In this document: positions 16,002 to 24,579 of the stretch, in pieces
Position numbering within the stretch: position 1 is the first letter of the stretch
How the letters are laid out: each line of letters starts with the position of its first letter
Assembly: GCA_035644395.1 (NCBI GenBank)
Contig: DASQOR010000068.1
Span: forward strand, 1 to 64,000
DNA from: JBGPLJ01 sp035644395
GTDB lineage: Bacteria; Pseudomonadota; Gammaproteobacteria; Steroidobacterales; Steroidobacteraceae
Length of the DNA stretch: 64,000 nt
Direction: 5' to 3'
Notes under the pieces: generated by a model
Seen by the model: only the letters and a program-made list of their open reading frames with translations
Databases searched by the model: none
What the model was told of the DNA's origin: nothing
Position numbers and translations under genes: made by a program

Positions 16002-17050
16002 GTGGGCACCGCCACGCCCTTCGCGCGTGCGGTCGCCGCCGCAAGTCGCGGCCTGGCGAGGCGGTCGAGAAAGTCCCGCAGCGTCGCAAGCTCGCGGTAA
16101 CGGCTGCTCGCCTCGAGCACGTAGGCCAGCGTGGCCGGCAGGTCGTCGAGGTAGGCCGGCTTGCCGTCGCGGTGCCACAGGCGCGCGAAGATGCCGAGCA
16201 CCTTGAGATGCCGTTGCAGGCCGGCGAGATCGAACCAGCGGAGGAACTCGGCATCGCTCCGGCCGGTGTCGATGCCGGCCGCTCCGGCCCGGGCCCGATA
16301 CGCGAGCACCCACGCTTCGACGCGTGCCGGCGGCCAGACCACGTAGAGATCGCGCAGGAGCGAGACCAGGTCGTAGGCCACGGCGCCGCAAACGGCGTCC
16401 TGAAAATCGAGGATGCCGGGATTCGCGCCTTCGCAGACCATGAGGTTGCGCGAGTGATAGTCGCGATGCACGAAAACCGTGGGCTGCGCCAGCACCTCGT
16501 CCAGCAGGAAGTCGAAGGCCGCGCGCAACATCGAACGAATTCCGGCGTCGAGGTCGAAGCCGAGGTGGCGCGTGATGAACCAATCCGGCAGCAGCTGCAT
16601 TTCCTGGTCGAGCCGGCCGCGATCGTACGGCGGGAGCTTGCGGGCGTGCTCGCCGCCGCGCGACTGGATGTGAATGAGCGCGCGGAAGGCGTCGTCGTAG
16701 AGCGGGTCGACCCGCCGTCCGGTCTTGAGCTCGTACAGGTAGAGACGCGTGCCGAGATCGGTGAGCAGCAGGAAGCCCCGCGCGCGATCGTGCTCGAGCA
16801 CCCGCGGAACGTTCACGCCGATGTCGAGCAGCATGGCCGAAGCCTGCATGTAGGCCTGGAGATTCTCGCGCCCGGGCGGCGCATCCATGACGATGAGAGA
16901 ACCTGCGGCGCGCTCGAGGCGAAAGTAGCGACGGAAACTGGCATCGGCGGATGCCGGTTCGACGCTCGAGAACTCAAGCCGCAGGTCGGTTGTGAGCCAC
17001 GCTTTCAGATCCGCAAGCCGCGCGTCGCCGGGTGGGGAAATTCGAGTCAC
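15998..17050 (-). CDS. amgK: N-acetylmuramate/N-acetylglucosamine 1-kinase
   Basis: Anomeric sugar kinase of the aminoglycoside phosphotransferase fold. It phosphorylates MurNAc at C1 and works with MurU to bypass de novo UDP-MurNAc synthesis, a route that in Pseudomonas confers intrinsic fosfomycin resistance. From GTG 17050 the product has 350 residues. SADASFRRYFRL near the N-terminus, VFVHRDYHSRNLMV (catalytic loop) and GILDFQDAVCG (metal-binding DFQD) are visible. A GGAG lies about 12 bases before the GTG. The longer frame up to 17134 would overlap the divergent lptD promoter region and was rejected. Confidence 0.9.
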   Translation of the reverse strand: MTRISPPGDARLADLKAWLTTDLRLEFSSVEPASADASFRRYFRLERAAGSLIVMDAPPGRENLQAYMQASAMLLDIGVNVPRVLEHDRARGFLLLTDLGTRLYLYELKTGRRVDPLYDDAFRALIHIQSRGGEHARKLPPYDRGRLDQEMQLLPDWFITRHLGFDLDAGIRSMLRAAFDFLLDEVLAQPTVFVHRDYHSRNLMVCEGANPGILDFQDAVCGAVAYDLVSLLRDLYVVWPPARVEAWVLAYRARAGAAGIDTGRSDAEFLRWFDLAGLQRHLKVLGIFARLWHRDGKPAYLDDLPATLAYVLEASSRYRELATLRDFLDRLARPRLAAATARAKGVAVPT

Positions 17051-17101
17051 GATTCTTGAGCTTCTCCGGGGCGTTCTCGGGGGCCTGGGCGTTTGCCGGC
17101 A

Positions 17102-17109
17102 ATTATAAA
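17102..17109. promoter_or_regulatory. Divergent candidate -10 boxes between amgK and lptD
   Basis: On the minus strand 17107-17102 reads TATAAT, a perfect -10 box, with an expected start about 45 bases before the amgK GTG. On the plus strand 17104-17109 reads TATAAA, which could serve lptD. Neither has a clear -35 box. If the plus-strand box is used, transcription would start near 17116, downstream of the TTG at 17093. Confidence 0.35.
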
Positions 17110-17146
17110 CTGTGCCATCGTAAGCGCCCTCCACTTAAAGAATTTT

Positions 17147-19372
17147 TTGCGCCGCTTGCCCGCCCTTTTCCTCCGTACGCGCGCCTTCGGCGCAACGCTT
17201 GGCACCGTTCTTCTGGGGCTCGCAGGGACCGCGGCGGCCGAGGACTGCGGCCCCACCGTCGATTTGTCATCGCCATCGAATCCGGCCAAGCCGACGACCG
17301 ACCTCAAGGCCGCCAACGACGAGGAGATCGTCGTCGAAAGCAACAAGGCGCAGGTCACGCGCGCGGGCGACGCCGAGCTCGAGGGCCGCGTGATCCTGCG
17401 ACAGGGCGGCCGGGAATTGAGCGCGGATCACCTTGAATATCACAAGGACAGCGATGACTTCGCGGTCCACGGCAACGTCGACTATCGCGACGGCACGATG
17501 CACGTGCATGGGTCGACCGGCGACTACGATCCGTTGAAAGGCGCGACGATCGGCGAAGCGTCGTTCGAGCTGCCGTCACGGCCCGCCCGGGGCGTCGCGG
17601 ACAGGATTCTCGTGAAGCCCGACGCACACACCGAGCTCGACAACGTGAAGTTCACGACCTGCCCGCTCGGCAACAGCGACTGGATCCTGAACGCCTCGAG
17701 CATCGATCTGGACACCAATAGCCACACCGGCAGCGGCAAGAACGTGCGCCTCGACTTCAAGGGCGTGCCGATCCTCTACACGCCGGTCATCTCCTTTCCG
17801 ATCGGCAACGAACGCAAGTCCGGCTTTCTCTTTCCGGGCGCGGGCCATTCGACGCGCAGCGGCTTCGAGCTCAGCGTGCCCTACTACTTCAACCTGGCGC
17901 CGAATTACGACCTCACGGAGACGCCGAAGCTCCTGACCGACCGCGGCGTGCAGCTCGGCACGGAATTCCGTTACCTCACCGGGCGCCAGCACGGACAGCT
18001 CGAGGTCGACTATCTGCCAAACGACCGCGTGGCCGAAACCGACCGGCTGTACCTCGAGTGGAAGCACACGGCCGATTTCACCGACGCCTGGCGGGCGCGC
18101 GTCGACGTCGCGAACGCGAGCGACAGCAAGTACTTCGAGGATTTCGCCCTGGATCCGGCGGGCACCAGCATCACCTACCTCGAACGCAAGGTGTCGTTCG
18201 AGTACCTCGATCGCACCTGGTCGCTGTTCGCGGAACTGCAGAATTTCCAGACCATCGACCAGTCGATCGAGGAGGATGCACGCCCCTATTCGAGCGTGCC
18301 GCGCCTCACCGCACACGGCGCCTGGCCGCGGGGCTGGCTCGGCCTGGCCTATTCGATCGACGCCGAGGCCGTGAACTTCATGCGTGACGTCGGCGTGCAC
18401 GGCACGCGATTCGACGTCGCGCCCGAAGTGAGCCTGCCGCTCAGCCGGCCGGGCATGTTCTTCAAGCCTGCCGTGAGCTGGCGTTACACCGCCTACCTGC
18501 TCGAGGACCGCAACCCCGGCGAGCCGGACAACCCCGACCGCACGGCGCCGACCGCGAGCCTCGACACGGGACTCATCTTCGAGCGCAGCTCCGGCTCGCG
18601 CGGGCAGCGCATCCAGACGCTCGAGCCACGCATCCTTTATGTCTATGTGCCGTTCCGCGACCAGACGGATCTGCCCGTGTTCGACACCGCGCTGCCGGAT
18701 CTGAACCTGGTTGAGCTCTTTCGCACGAACCGCTACGTCGGCGCGGATCGGCTGAGCGATGCCAACCAGGTGAGCCTTGGCGTCACGAGCCGCCTCCTCG
18801 AAGCGCAGACGGGCAAGCAGTTCCTGAGCGCCACCCTCGGCCAGACGTACTACTTCGATACGCCGAAGGTGACGCTGCCGGATGAAACGCCGCCGGGCGG
18901 CTCGAGCTCGGACCTCATCGCCCAGCTTGCGGTAACCGCCTACAAGGACTGGAACATCAACCTCGGCTACCAGTGGAATCCCGAGGCGCCGCACTCCGAC
19001 AAGAGCGAGGTCGCGGTCCAGTACCGTCCGGCCCCGGACAGCGTCGTGAACGTCGGCTATCGATACCGCAAGGGGCAGCTGGAGCAGGGCGACCTGTCGG
19101 CCATCTGGCCGGTCGGCAAGGGCTGGCATGTCTTCGGGCGCTTCGTCTATTCGATGAAGGACGACAGCGCCATCGACCGCTTCGCCGGCTTCGAATACCG
19201 CGCCTGCTGCTGGAAGTTCCGCCTGCTCGCCCGGGACTATGTCAGCAGCCGCACCGGCGAGCGCGACCGGTCCATCGGCTTCGAGCTGGAACTTAACGGA
19301 CTGTCCAATGTCGGTACGTCCGCCGGCGCTTTCCTGGAACGCTCCATTCGCGGATACTCCGCGGTCCCATAA
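17147..19372 (+). CDS. lptD: LPS-assembly outer-membrane protein LptD
   Basis: Outer-membrane translocon that inserts lipopolysaccharide with LptE. After the signal peptide (ending GLAGTAAAEDC) comes the periplasmic OstA/LptA-like jellyroll (EGRVILRQGGRELSADHLEY) and then the 26-strand barrel domain (family knowledge), including GVPILYTPVISFPIGNERKSGFL. Cysteines at the mature N-terminus, in TTCPLG and in RACCWKF match those needed for the LptD disulfide switch. No ATG or GTG begins the protein. TTG 17147 gives a clean signal peptide and 741 residues; TTG 17093 is an alternative 18 codons upstream. It heads the order lptD-surA-pdxA-rsmA-apaG-apaH, as in E. coli. Confidence 0.93.
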   Translation: MRRLPALFLRTRAFGATLGTVLLGLAGTAAAEDCGPTVDLSSPSNPAKPTTDLKAANDEEIVVESNKAQVTRAGDAELEGRVILRQGGRELSADHLEYHKDSDDFAVHGNVDYRDGTMHVHGSTGDYDPLKGATIGEASFELPSRPARGVADRILVKPDAHTELDNVKFTTCPLGNSDWILNASSIDLDTNSHTGSGKNVRLDFKGVPILYTPVISFPIGNERKSGFLFPGAGHSTRSGFELSVPYYFNLAPNYDLTETPKLLTDRGVQLGTEFRYLTGRQHGQLEVDYLPNDRVAETDRLYLEWKHTADFTDAWRARVDVANASDSKYFEDFALDPAGTSITYLERKVSFEYLDRTWSLFAELQNFQTIDQSIEEDARPYSSVPRLTAHGAWPRGWLGLAYSIDAEAVNFMRDVGVHGTRFDVAPEVSLPLSRPGMFFKPAVSWRYTAYLLEDRNPGEPDNPDRTAPTASLDTGLIFERSSGSRGQRIQTLEPRILYVYVPFRDQTDLPVFDTALPDLNLVELFRTNRYVGADRLSDANQVSLGVTSRLLEAQTGKQFLSATLGQTYYFDTPKVTLPDETPPGGSSSDLIAQLAVTAYKDWNINLGYQWNPEAPHSDKSEVAVQYRPAPDSVVNVGYRYRKGQLEQGDLSAIWPVGKGWHVFGRFVYSMKDDSAIDRFAGFEYRACCWKFRLLARDYVSSRTGERDRSIGFELELNGLSNVGTSAGAFLERSIRGYSAVP

Positions 19373-19406
19373 CCGACAACGACAGGCCCCGGGGCCCCAA
19401 CAAGTC

Positions 19407-20726
19407 ATGACACTGCGATTGCCCAAGATCCTGGCCGGCGCCTTGGCGGCCGCACTGCTCGTTCTCGCGGCCGCCACGGCAGGCGCGCAGACCCGCGAGC
19501 TCGCCTCGCGCGGCATCCTCCTCGACCGCATCGCCGCGATCGTCAACGACGGCGTGGTCCTGAAGAGCGAGCTCGACGAGCAGACGAGCGTCGTCGTCCA
19601 GCGCATCGAGCAGCAGAACAAGGAAGTCCCGCCGCTGTCGGTGCTGCGCCAGCAGATCCTCGACCGGCTCGTGCTGCAGGAAATCCAGTGGCAGCGCGCG
19701 AACCGCATCGGCATCAAGGTCTCCGATGAAATGGTGAACGACGCGCTGCAGGACATGGCGACGCGCAACAAGCTGACCCTGAGCCAGCTGCCCGACGTGC
19801 TCGAGCAGCAAGGCATCAACTACGCGTCCTATCGCGAATCGCTGCGCCGGGAGATCGCGCTCTCGATCCTGCGCCAGCGGGACGTCGTAAGCCATATCGT
19901 CGTCACGCCGCACGAGATCGAGCAGTACCTCGCGAAGAAGGACAAGAGCGGCGAGAACCTCGAATTCAACGTAGCGCACATCCTGCTGTCCCTGCCGCTC
20001 GGCGCGACCCCGGAGCAGATCGACCGGGTCACGGCGCGCGCGAAGGAAGTGCACGACCGGGCCGCCGAGGGCGAGGATTTTTCGCAGCTCGCCATCGCCT
20101 ACTCGAACAGCCAGACGGCGCTCGACGGCGGCCAGCTCGGCTGGAAGAAATCGACGCAGCTGCCGTCGTTCCTCGCGGACATCGTGACGGCCATGAAGCC
20201 GGGCGACGTGAGCGCACCGCTCCGGACGCCGTCGGGCTACCACATCGTGAAATTGATCGACAGGCGCGGCGCCGCCGAGCAGGTCATGGTCAACCAGGTG
20301 CACGTTCGCCACATCCTCATGAAGCCGAACGAGCTGCAGGACGATCAGACCGTGCGGCAGAAGCTCGCGGATCTGCGCGCGAAGATCATGGCGGGCGATG
20401 ACTTCGCGGCGATCGCGTCGGCGACCTCGGAAGATCCCGGCTCCGCCACCGACGGCGGCGACCTCGGATGGTCCGGCCCGGGCACGTTCGTGCCGGAGTT
20501 CGAGCGCGAGGTCCAGGCGTTGCAGGAGAACGAGATCAGCGAGCCGTTCCACTCGCAGTACGGCTGGCACATCGTGCAGCTCCTCGGCCGCCGGGTGCAC
20601 GACAACACCAAGGAACAGCAGCAGCAGATGGCCTTCGAGGCGCTCCGCGACTCGAAGCTCGACGAGGAAACCGAAATCTGGCTGCGTCACCTGAAGGACG
20701 AGGCCTACGTCGACCTCAAGATGTGA
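19407..20726 (+). CDS. surA: Periplasmic chaperone and peptidyl-prolyl isomerase SurA
   Basis: Chaperone for outer-membrane proteins, including LptD encoded just upstream. The 439-residue product starts at ATG 19407 with a signal peptide ending TAGAQ. It has the SurA N-terminal domain (LLDRIAAIVNDGVVLKSEL) and two parvulin domains (NVAHILLSLP and HVRHILMKPNEL as their starts), each with the conserved GDLGW/GQLGW and GYHIVKL/GWHIVQL endings. Length and layout are standard. The stop lies immediately before pdxA. Confidence 0.97.
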   Translation: MTLRLPKILAGALAAALLVLAAATAGAQTRELASRGILLDRIAAIVNDGVVLKSELDEQTSVVVQRIEQQNKEVPPLSVLRQQILDRLVLQEIQWQRANRIGIKVSDEMVNDALQDMATRNKLTLSQLPDVLEQQGINYASYRESLRREIALSILRQRDVVSHIVVTPHEIEQYLAKKDKSGENLEFNVAHILLSLPLGATPEQIDRVTARAKEVHDRAAEGEDFSQLAIAYSNSQTALDGGQLGWKKSTQLPSFLADIVTAMKPGDVSAPLRTPSGYHIVKLIDRRGAAEQVMVNQVHVRHILMKPNELQDDQTVRQKLADLRAKIMAGDDFAAIASATSEDPGSATDGGDLGWSGPGTFVPEFEREVQALQENEISEPFHSQYGWHIVQLLGRRVHDNTKEQQQQMAFEALRDSKLDEETEIWLRHLKDEAYVDLKM

Positions 20727-20739
20727 AGGACGGCTCGCG

Positions 20740-21696
20740 CTGACGGCGGGCGAGCCCGCGGGAATCGGCCCCGACGTCTGCCTCGGCGCACTCGCCCGCG
20801 ACTGGCCCTGCGAACTCGTGCTCGTCGGTTCGCGCGAAGCGCTCGAAGCGCGCGCCGCGAGCCTCGGGCTGAAGTTCACTTTCAGGGCCTATGACGCTGC
20901 CGCGCCGCGCATGGCGCAGCGCGCCGGCCAGGCGCTCGTCATCGATTTGCCGACGGCCCAGCCGGTCGTTCCCGGAAGGCTCGATACCCGCAATGCGAGG
21001 CACGTGCTCGCCCTGCTCGACCGCGCGCTCGAGGGCTGCCGCAGCGGCGAGTTTCAGGCAATGGTCACGGCGCCGCTGCAGAAGAGCGTGATCAACGAAG
21101 CGGGCATCCCGTTCACCGGCCACACGGAATATCTCGCGGCGCGCCTCGGCGTCGCGCATCCCACGATGATGCTCATTGCCGGAAAACTGCGCGTCGCGCT
21201 CGTGACGACGCATCTCTCGCTTGCGCGCGTCCCGGCGGCGATCACCGGGTCCGCCGTCACGGCAACGGTGCGCACCGTCGCGAGCGAACTCAGCGCACGC
21301 TGGAAGATCGCGCGGCCGCGCATCGCCGTCTGCGGACTGAATCCGCACGCCGGCGAAGCGGGACACCTGGGCGATGAGGAAATCCGCATCATCGGCCCGG
21401 CGCTCGATGCCCTGCGGCGCGAAGGTTTCGATCTCCTCGGTCCGACGCCGGCGGACACCGCTTTCACGCCGAACGCGCTGCGCGGCGTCGACGCCGTCGT
21501 CGCGATGTATCACGACCAGGGGCTGCCGGTGCTGAAGGCCGAAGGATTCGGCCACGCGGTGAACGTCACCCTCGGCCTGCCGATCGTGCGCACGTCGGTC
21601 GATCACGGCACGGCGCTCGACATCGCGGGAACCGGCCGCGCGGACGCATCGAGCCTCGCGGCAGCCATCGACACCGCGCTCGAACTCGTGCGCTGA
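20740..21696 (+). CDS. pdxA: 4-hydroxythreonine-4-phosphate dehydrogenase, start codon anomalous
   Basis: Oxidises 4-phosphohydroxy-L-threonine in the DXP-dependent pathway to pyridoxal phosphate. The body is intact: LTAGEPAGIGPD at the N-terminus, HTEYLAARLG, LNPHAGEAGHLGDEE and MYHDQGLPVLKA, the last three carrying the metal-binding histidines. From the in-frame stop at 20692 to the GEPAGIG motif there is no ATG, GTG or TTG. The first standard start, GTG 20818, would remove that conserved motif. CTG 20740 is given here as the boundary. A GTG overlapping the surA stop (20723) is out of frame by one base. Either a one-base deletion or sequencing error is present, or a non-standard start is used. 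Confidence 0.85.
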   Translation: MTAGEPAGIGPDVCLGALARDWPCELVLVGSREALEARAASLGLKFTFRAYDAAAPRMAQRAGQALVIDLPTAQPVVPGRLDTRNARHVLALLDRALEGCRSGEFQAMVTAPLQKSVINEAGIPFTGHTEYLAARLGVAHPTMMLIAGKLRVALVTTHLSLARVPAAITGSAVTATVRTVASELSARWKIARPRIAVCGLNPHAGEAGHLGDEEIRIIGPALDALRREGFDLLGPTPADTAFTPNALRGVDAVVAMYHDQGLPVLKAEGFGHAVNVTLGLPIVRTSVDHGTALDIAGTGRADASSLAAAIDTALELVR

Positions 21697-21704
21697 ACCT
21701 GCTG

Positions 21705-22475
21705 ATGCGGGCCCGCAAGCGTTTCGGCCAGCACTTCCTGCGCGAACCGGGTGTCGTCGCGCGCATCGTGGCGGCGATCGATCCACGGCCGGACGATGCG
21801 CTCGTCGAAATCGGCCCCGGTCGCGGCGTACTCACCTACCCGCTCCTCGAACGGACGAAACGCCTGCGCGCGATTGAAATCGATCGCGACCTTGCGGCGG
21901 AACTCGACGCCGACCCGAGCACGCAGGGCCGGCTCGAGATCCTGCCGGTCGATGTCCTGTCGGTGGACTTCCGCGCGCTGCGCGGATCCGGACCGAAGCT
22001 CCGGCTCGTCGGCAACCTCCCGTACAATATTTCGACTCCGCTCATCTTTCACCTGCTGACCCAGCACGACGCGATCGCCGACGCCCACTTCATGCTGCAG
22101 AAGGAGGTCGTCGCCCGCATGGCGGCCGCACCCGGCAACAAGACCTACGGCCGGCTCACCGTGATGCTCGCGCCCTATTGCCGCGTCGAGCCGCTGTTCG
22201 ACGTGGCTCCGGGCGCGTTTCGCCCGGCGCCCCAGGTCACATCGACCGTCGCGCGCATCCTTCCGCATGCGACACCGCCGTTCGTGATCGACGATCCGTC
22301 GGTGTTCGCGCGGGTCGTCGCCGCGGCGTTTTCGCAGCGGCGCAAGAAACTGAGCAACGCCCTGGGCGCGGTCGCGTCGGTCGAACTCATGACCGCCGCC
22401 GGCATCGATCCCAACGACCGGGCCGAGCGCATCGCGCCGGCGCAATTCGCGGCCCTGGCCAATCGGCTGACTTGA
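21705..22475 (+). CDS. rsmA: 16S rRNA dimethyladenosine transferase (KsgA)
   Basis: SAM-dependent enzyme that dimethylates two adjacent adenosines near the 3' end of 16S rRNA, a late step in small-subunit assembly. The 256-residue product has RKRFGQHFLREPGVV, the SAM-binding VEIGPGRGVLTYPLLE, NLPYNISTPLIFHL (NLPY catalytic motif) and the C-terminal AAFSQRRKKLSNAL segment. It follows pdxA after eight bases and precedes apaG, the conserved order in gammaproteobacteria. Confidence 0.97.
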   Translation: MRARKRFGQHFLREPGVVARIVAAIDPRPDDALVEIGPGRGVLTYPLLERTKRLRAIEIDRDLAAELDADPSTQGRLEILPVDVLSVDFRALRGSGPKLRLVGNLPYNISTPLIFHLLTQHDAIADAHFMLQKEVVARMAAAPGNKTYGRLTVMLAPYCRVEPLFDVAPGAFRPAPQVTSTVARILPHATPPFVIDDPSVFARVVAAAFSQRRKKLSNALGAVASVELMTAAGIDPNDRAERIAPAQFAALANRLT

Positions 22476-22515
22476 TGCTCGCCGGAATGGGCGGACGGGC
22501 GGCGGAGCCGCTAGA

Positions 22516-22926
22516 ATGGCCGCCGTGGAACCCACCCTCGCCAGCATCGAAGCGGACCGCCACCGGATCAGGGTGGTCGTCGAGACCAACTACGTCGAAG
22601 ACCAGTCCGATCCGCGCGAGCGCCGCTACGTATTCGCCTACACGATCACGATCCGCAACGAGGGCCGGGTGCCCGCGCGGCTCCTCACGCGTCACTGGAT
22701 CATCACGGACTCCAACGGCAAGGTGCAGGAAGTCCGCGGCGACGGCGTTGTCGGCGAGCAGCCCTATTTGAAGCCCGGCCAGGGCTTTCGCTATTCAAGC
22801 GGCACCGTCCTCGAAACCCCGGTCGGCGCGATGCAGGGCACGTACCAGATGGTAGGTGACGACGGCCAGCACTTTGACGCGCCGATCCAGCCCTTCCGCC
22901 TCGCGATCCCCGGTGTCCTGCACTGA
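22516..22926 (+). CDS. apaG: ApaG protein
   Basis: Small protein with an immunoglobulin-like (fibronectin type III-like) fold, sometimes called CorD; its molecular role is not settled. The 136-residue product includes VVVETNYVEDQSDP, YTITIRNEGRVPARLLTRHW, VVGEQPYLKPGQGFRYSSG and MQGTYQMVGDDGQ, all conserved in the family. ATG 22516 lies within a TAGAAT sequence (22512-22517) resembling a -10 box. If that box is used, the in-frame GTG at 22525 could be a leaderless start. Otherwise the gene is read from the rsmA transcript. Confidence 0.95.
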   Translation: MAAVEPTLASIEADRHRIRVVVETNYVEDQSDPRERRYVFAYTITIRNEGRVPARLLTRHWIITDSNGKVQEVRGDGVVGEQPYLKPGQGFRYSSGTVLETPVGAMQGTYQMVGDDGQHFDAPIQPFRLAIPGVLH

Positions 22927-22949
22927 CATGGGATCGGGGCCGAGCGCCC

Positions 22950-23783
22950 ATGGCGACCTACGCGATCAGTGACGTGCAGGGCTGCCTCGAGGAACTCGAG
23001 GCGCTCATCGAGAAGATCCGGTTCGATCGCCGGCGCGACCGGCTCTGGTTCGTCGGCGATCTCGTCAACCGCGGCCCGGACTCCGTGGGCGTGCTGCGGT
23101 TCGTGCGCGATCTCGGCACGAGCGCCGTCGTAGTGCTCGGCAATCACGATCTGCACCTGCTCGCCGTCGCGGCCGGCGGCGGACGCGACCTCAAGCGCAA
23201 GGACACGATCCGCGACGTGCTCGATGCGCCGGACCGCGACGAACTCCTCGACTGGCTGCGCAGCCGGCCGCTCGTGCACCGGGACGGCGAACTCGGGTTC
23301 GCCATGGTCCACGCGGGTCTGCCGCCGCAATGGTCGATCGCGCAGTCGGCGGAGCTCGCGCGCGAGGTGGAATCGGCCCTGGCCCGCCGGCCGGCCGAAC
23401 TCTTCCGCGACATGTACGGCGACGGACCCGACTCCTGGCACGAATCGCTGCGCGGCGGCGAGCGCCTGCGATTCATCGTCAATTGCTGCACGCGGATGCG
23501 ATTCGTCGATGGGGAGGGACGCGTGAACTTCCGGCTGAAGGTCGCCCCGTCAGAGGCGCCGGCACCGTGGATGCCGTGGTTCAAGGCGCCGCGCAGGCGC
23601 AGCGCCGGCGACCGCATCGTGTGCGGCCATTGGTCGGCTCTCGGCTACTCGTCCGCCGCGAATGTCTGGTCCATCGACACGGGCTGTGTCTGGGGCGATC
23701 GGCTGACGGCGCTCAAGCTCGGGCCGGATCCGCAAACGGTCAGCGTCCGCTGCCGGGGCAACGCAAAAGTCGGCGAGGACTAG
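22950..23783 (+). CDS. apaH: Symmetrical bis(5'-nucleosyl)-tetraphosphatase
   Basis: Metallophosphatase that hydrolyses Ap4A to two ADP, limiting alarmone levels and removing Np4 caps from RNA in E. coli. The 277-residue product has the metallophosphoesterase blocks AISDVQGCLEEL, FVGDLVNRGPDS, VVVLGNHDLHLL and VHAGLPP, and the later GHWSALGY. Length matches the family. Its stop overlaps that of the opposite-strand gene by four bases (CTAG). In E. coli the next gene is the convergent folA; here folA lies about 11.7 kb further on. Confidence 0.97.
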   Translation: MATYAISDVQGCLEELEALIEKIRFDRRRDRLWFVGDLVNRGPDSVGVLRFVRDLGTSAVVVLGNHDLHLLAVAAGGGRDLKRKDTIRDVLDAPDRDELLDWLRSRPLVHRDGELGFAMVHAGLPPQWSIAQSAELAREVESALARRPAELFRDMYGDGPDSWHESLRGGERLRFIVNCCTRMRFVDGEGRVNFRLKVAPSEAPAPWMPWFKAPRRRSAGDRIVCGHWSALGYSSAANVWSIDTGCVWGDRLTALKLGPDPQTVSVRCRGNAKVGED

Positions 23784-24442
23784 TTCCGGTCGGACTTCAT
23801 CGTGTCGTCGTGCTTCGCCGGCACCTTCTTGACCTGGAGACTCTCGGCTTCTGCCGTCGGCAGCGCGGTCAGCGCCTCGAAGGCGAGACTCGAATTCCTG
23901 CCTGCCGGTGCAAACCGGATGGAACACGGCAGATCGCTCGTGAGGTTGCGCAGGTCGAAGTACTTGAGCACCTGCACGCGGAACTGCTCCACCAGCATGC
24001 AGTCGCCCGGTTCGAAGCCGTTCGTCCAGCCCAGCCGCAGTTTCACCGGCTTCCACTCGGAGGACACGGGCATCGGTGCATCCGCAGGCAGCGCCGAGCC
24101 CGCGGGTGGAGTCAGCGTCGGGCTCTGAAAGTGCAGATCCGCGCGCAGGAATGAAGTGATCCGTTCCTGCGATCCGGCACAGCCGTACACCCGCACGCGC
24201 AGGTCCTTGCGCGCGCCGGCAAGCCGCAGCAGCTGCTCGAGTTTCGACTGCGCAGCGTCGCAGTTGTAGTAGATGTTCTGGAAGCCGCCGTGTCCGAAGA
24301 AATTGAAATCGACGTCGTGTTCGGCCCAGGCGGCGGCCACTGCCGCCGGCGGTTCCGGTTGTGCGGCGGCGCCCGGTCCCGTTTCGGCGGTCGCGGCGGC
24401 GGCGGCCAGCATGGCCGCGATCCAGACGGTTGGACGGTTCAT
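23780..24442 (-). CDS. Exported protein of unknown function
   Basis: A 220-residue protein not assigned to a family. It begins with a signal peptide (MNRPTVWIAAMLAAAAATAE) and a Pro/Ala-rich linker. The core has aromatic-rich segments (DVDFNFFGHGGFQNIYYNC) and three or more cysteines that could form disulfides. The C-terminal part mentions no catalytic motif. A strong Shine-Dalgarno AGGAGG lies eight bases before ATG 24442. The gene converges on apaH with overlapping stops and is divergent from the kynurenine operon. Confidence 0.7.
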   Translation of the reverse strand: MNRPTVWIAAMLAAAAATAETGPGAAAQPEPPAAVAAAWAEHDVDFNFFGHGGFQNIYYNCDAAQSKLEQLLRLAGARKDLRVRVYGCAGSQERITSFLRADLHFQSPTLTPPAGSALPADAPMPVSSEWKPVKLRLGWTNGFEPGDCMLVEQFRVQVLKYFDLRNLTSDLPCSIRFAPAGRNSSLAFEALTALPTAEAESLQVKKVPAKHDDTMKSDRN

Positions 24443-24543
24443 TTTTCATGCCTCCTGCAGGGTCGTCGCACCAGATGTACACCCGTCGACCGCTGCCGAC
24501 AACTTTGAGTTCCGGGGCGCCCGGCCGGGGCCCGGAACCCCGT

Positions 24544-24549
24544 TATACT
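24544..24549 (+). promoter_or_regulatory. Candidate -10 box for the kynurenine operon
   Basis: TATACT matches the -10 consensus at five of six positions and lies about 30 bases before the first gene of the operon. The -35 region is GC-rich and shows no consensus match, so activation by a regulator is possible. No operator palindrome was identified. Confidence 0.35.
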
Positions 24550-24579
24550 GGCCGCCCTGCCAGCACCCTTCGGACCCGG

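Noticed and set aside
17093..17146. TTG 17093 as the lptD start
   Set aside because: It lies upstream of the likely transcription start and spoils the signal peptide; it cannot be fully excluded.
17576..19819. 747-codon frame antisense to lptD and surA
   Set aside because: Both plus-strand genes are certain from motifs; the antisense product has shadow composition.
24361..24579. Longer aldehyde dehydrogenase with an extra 73 N-terminal residues
   Set aside because: The extra part overlaps the divergent gene and the TATACT box and has no match to the family.
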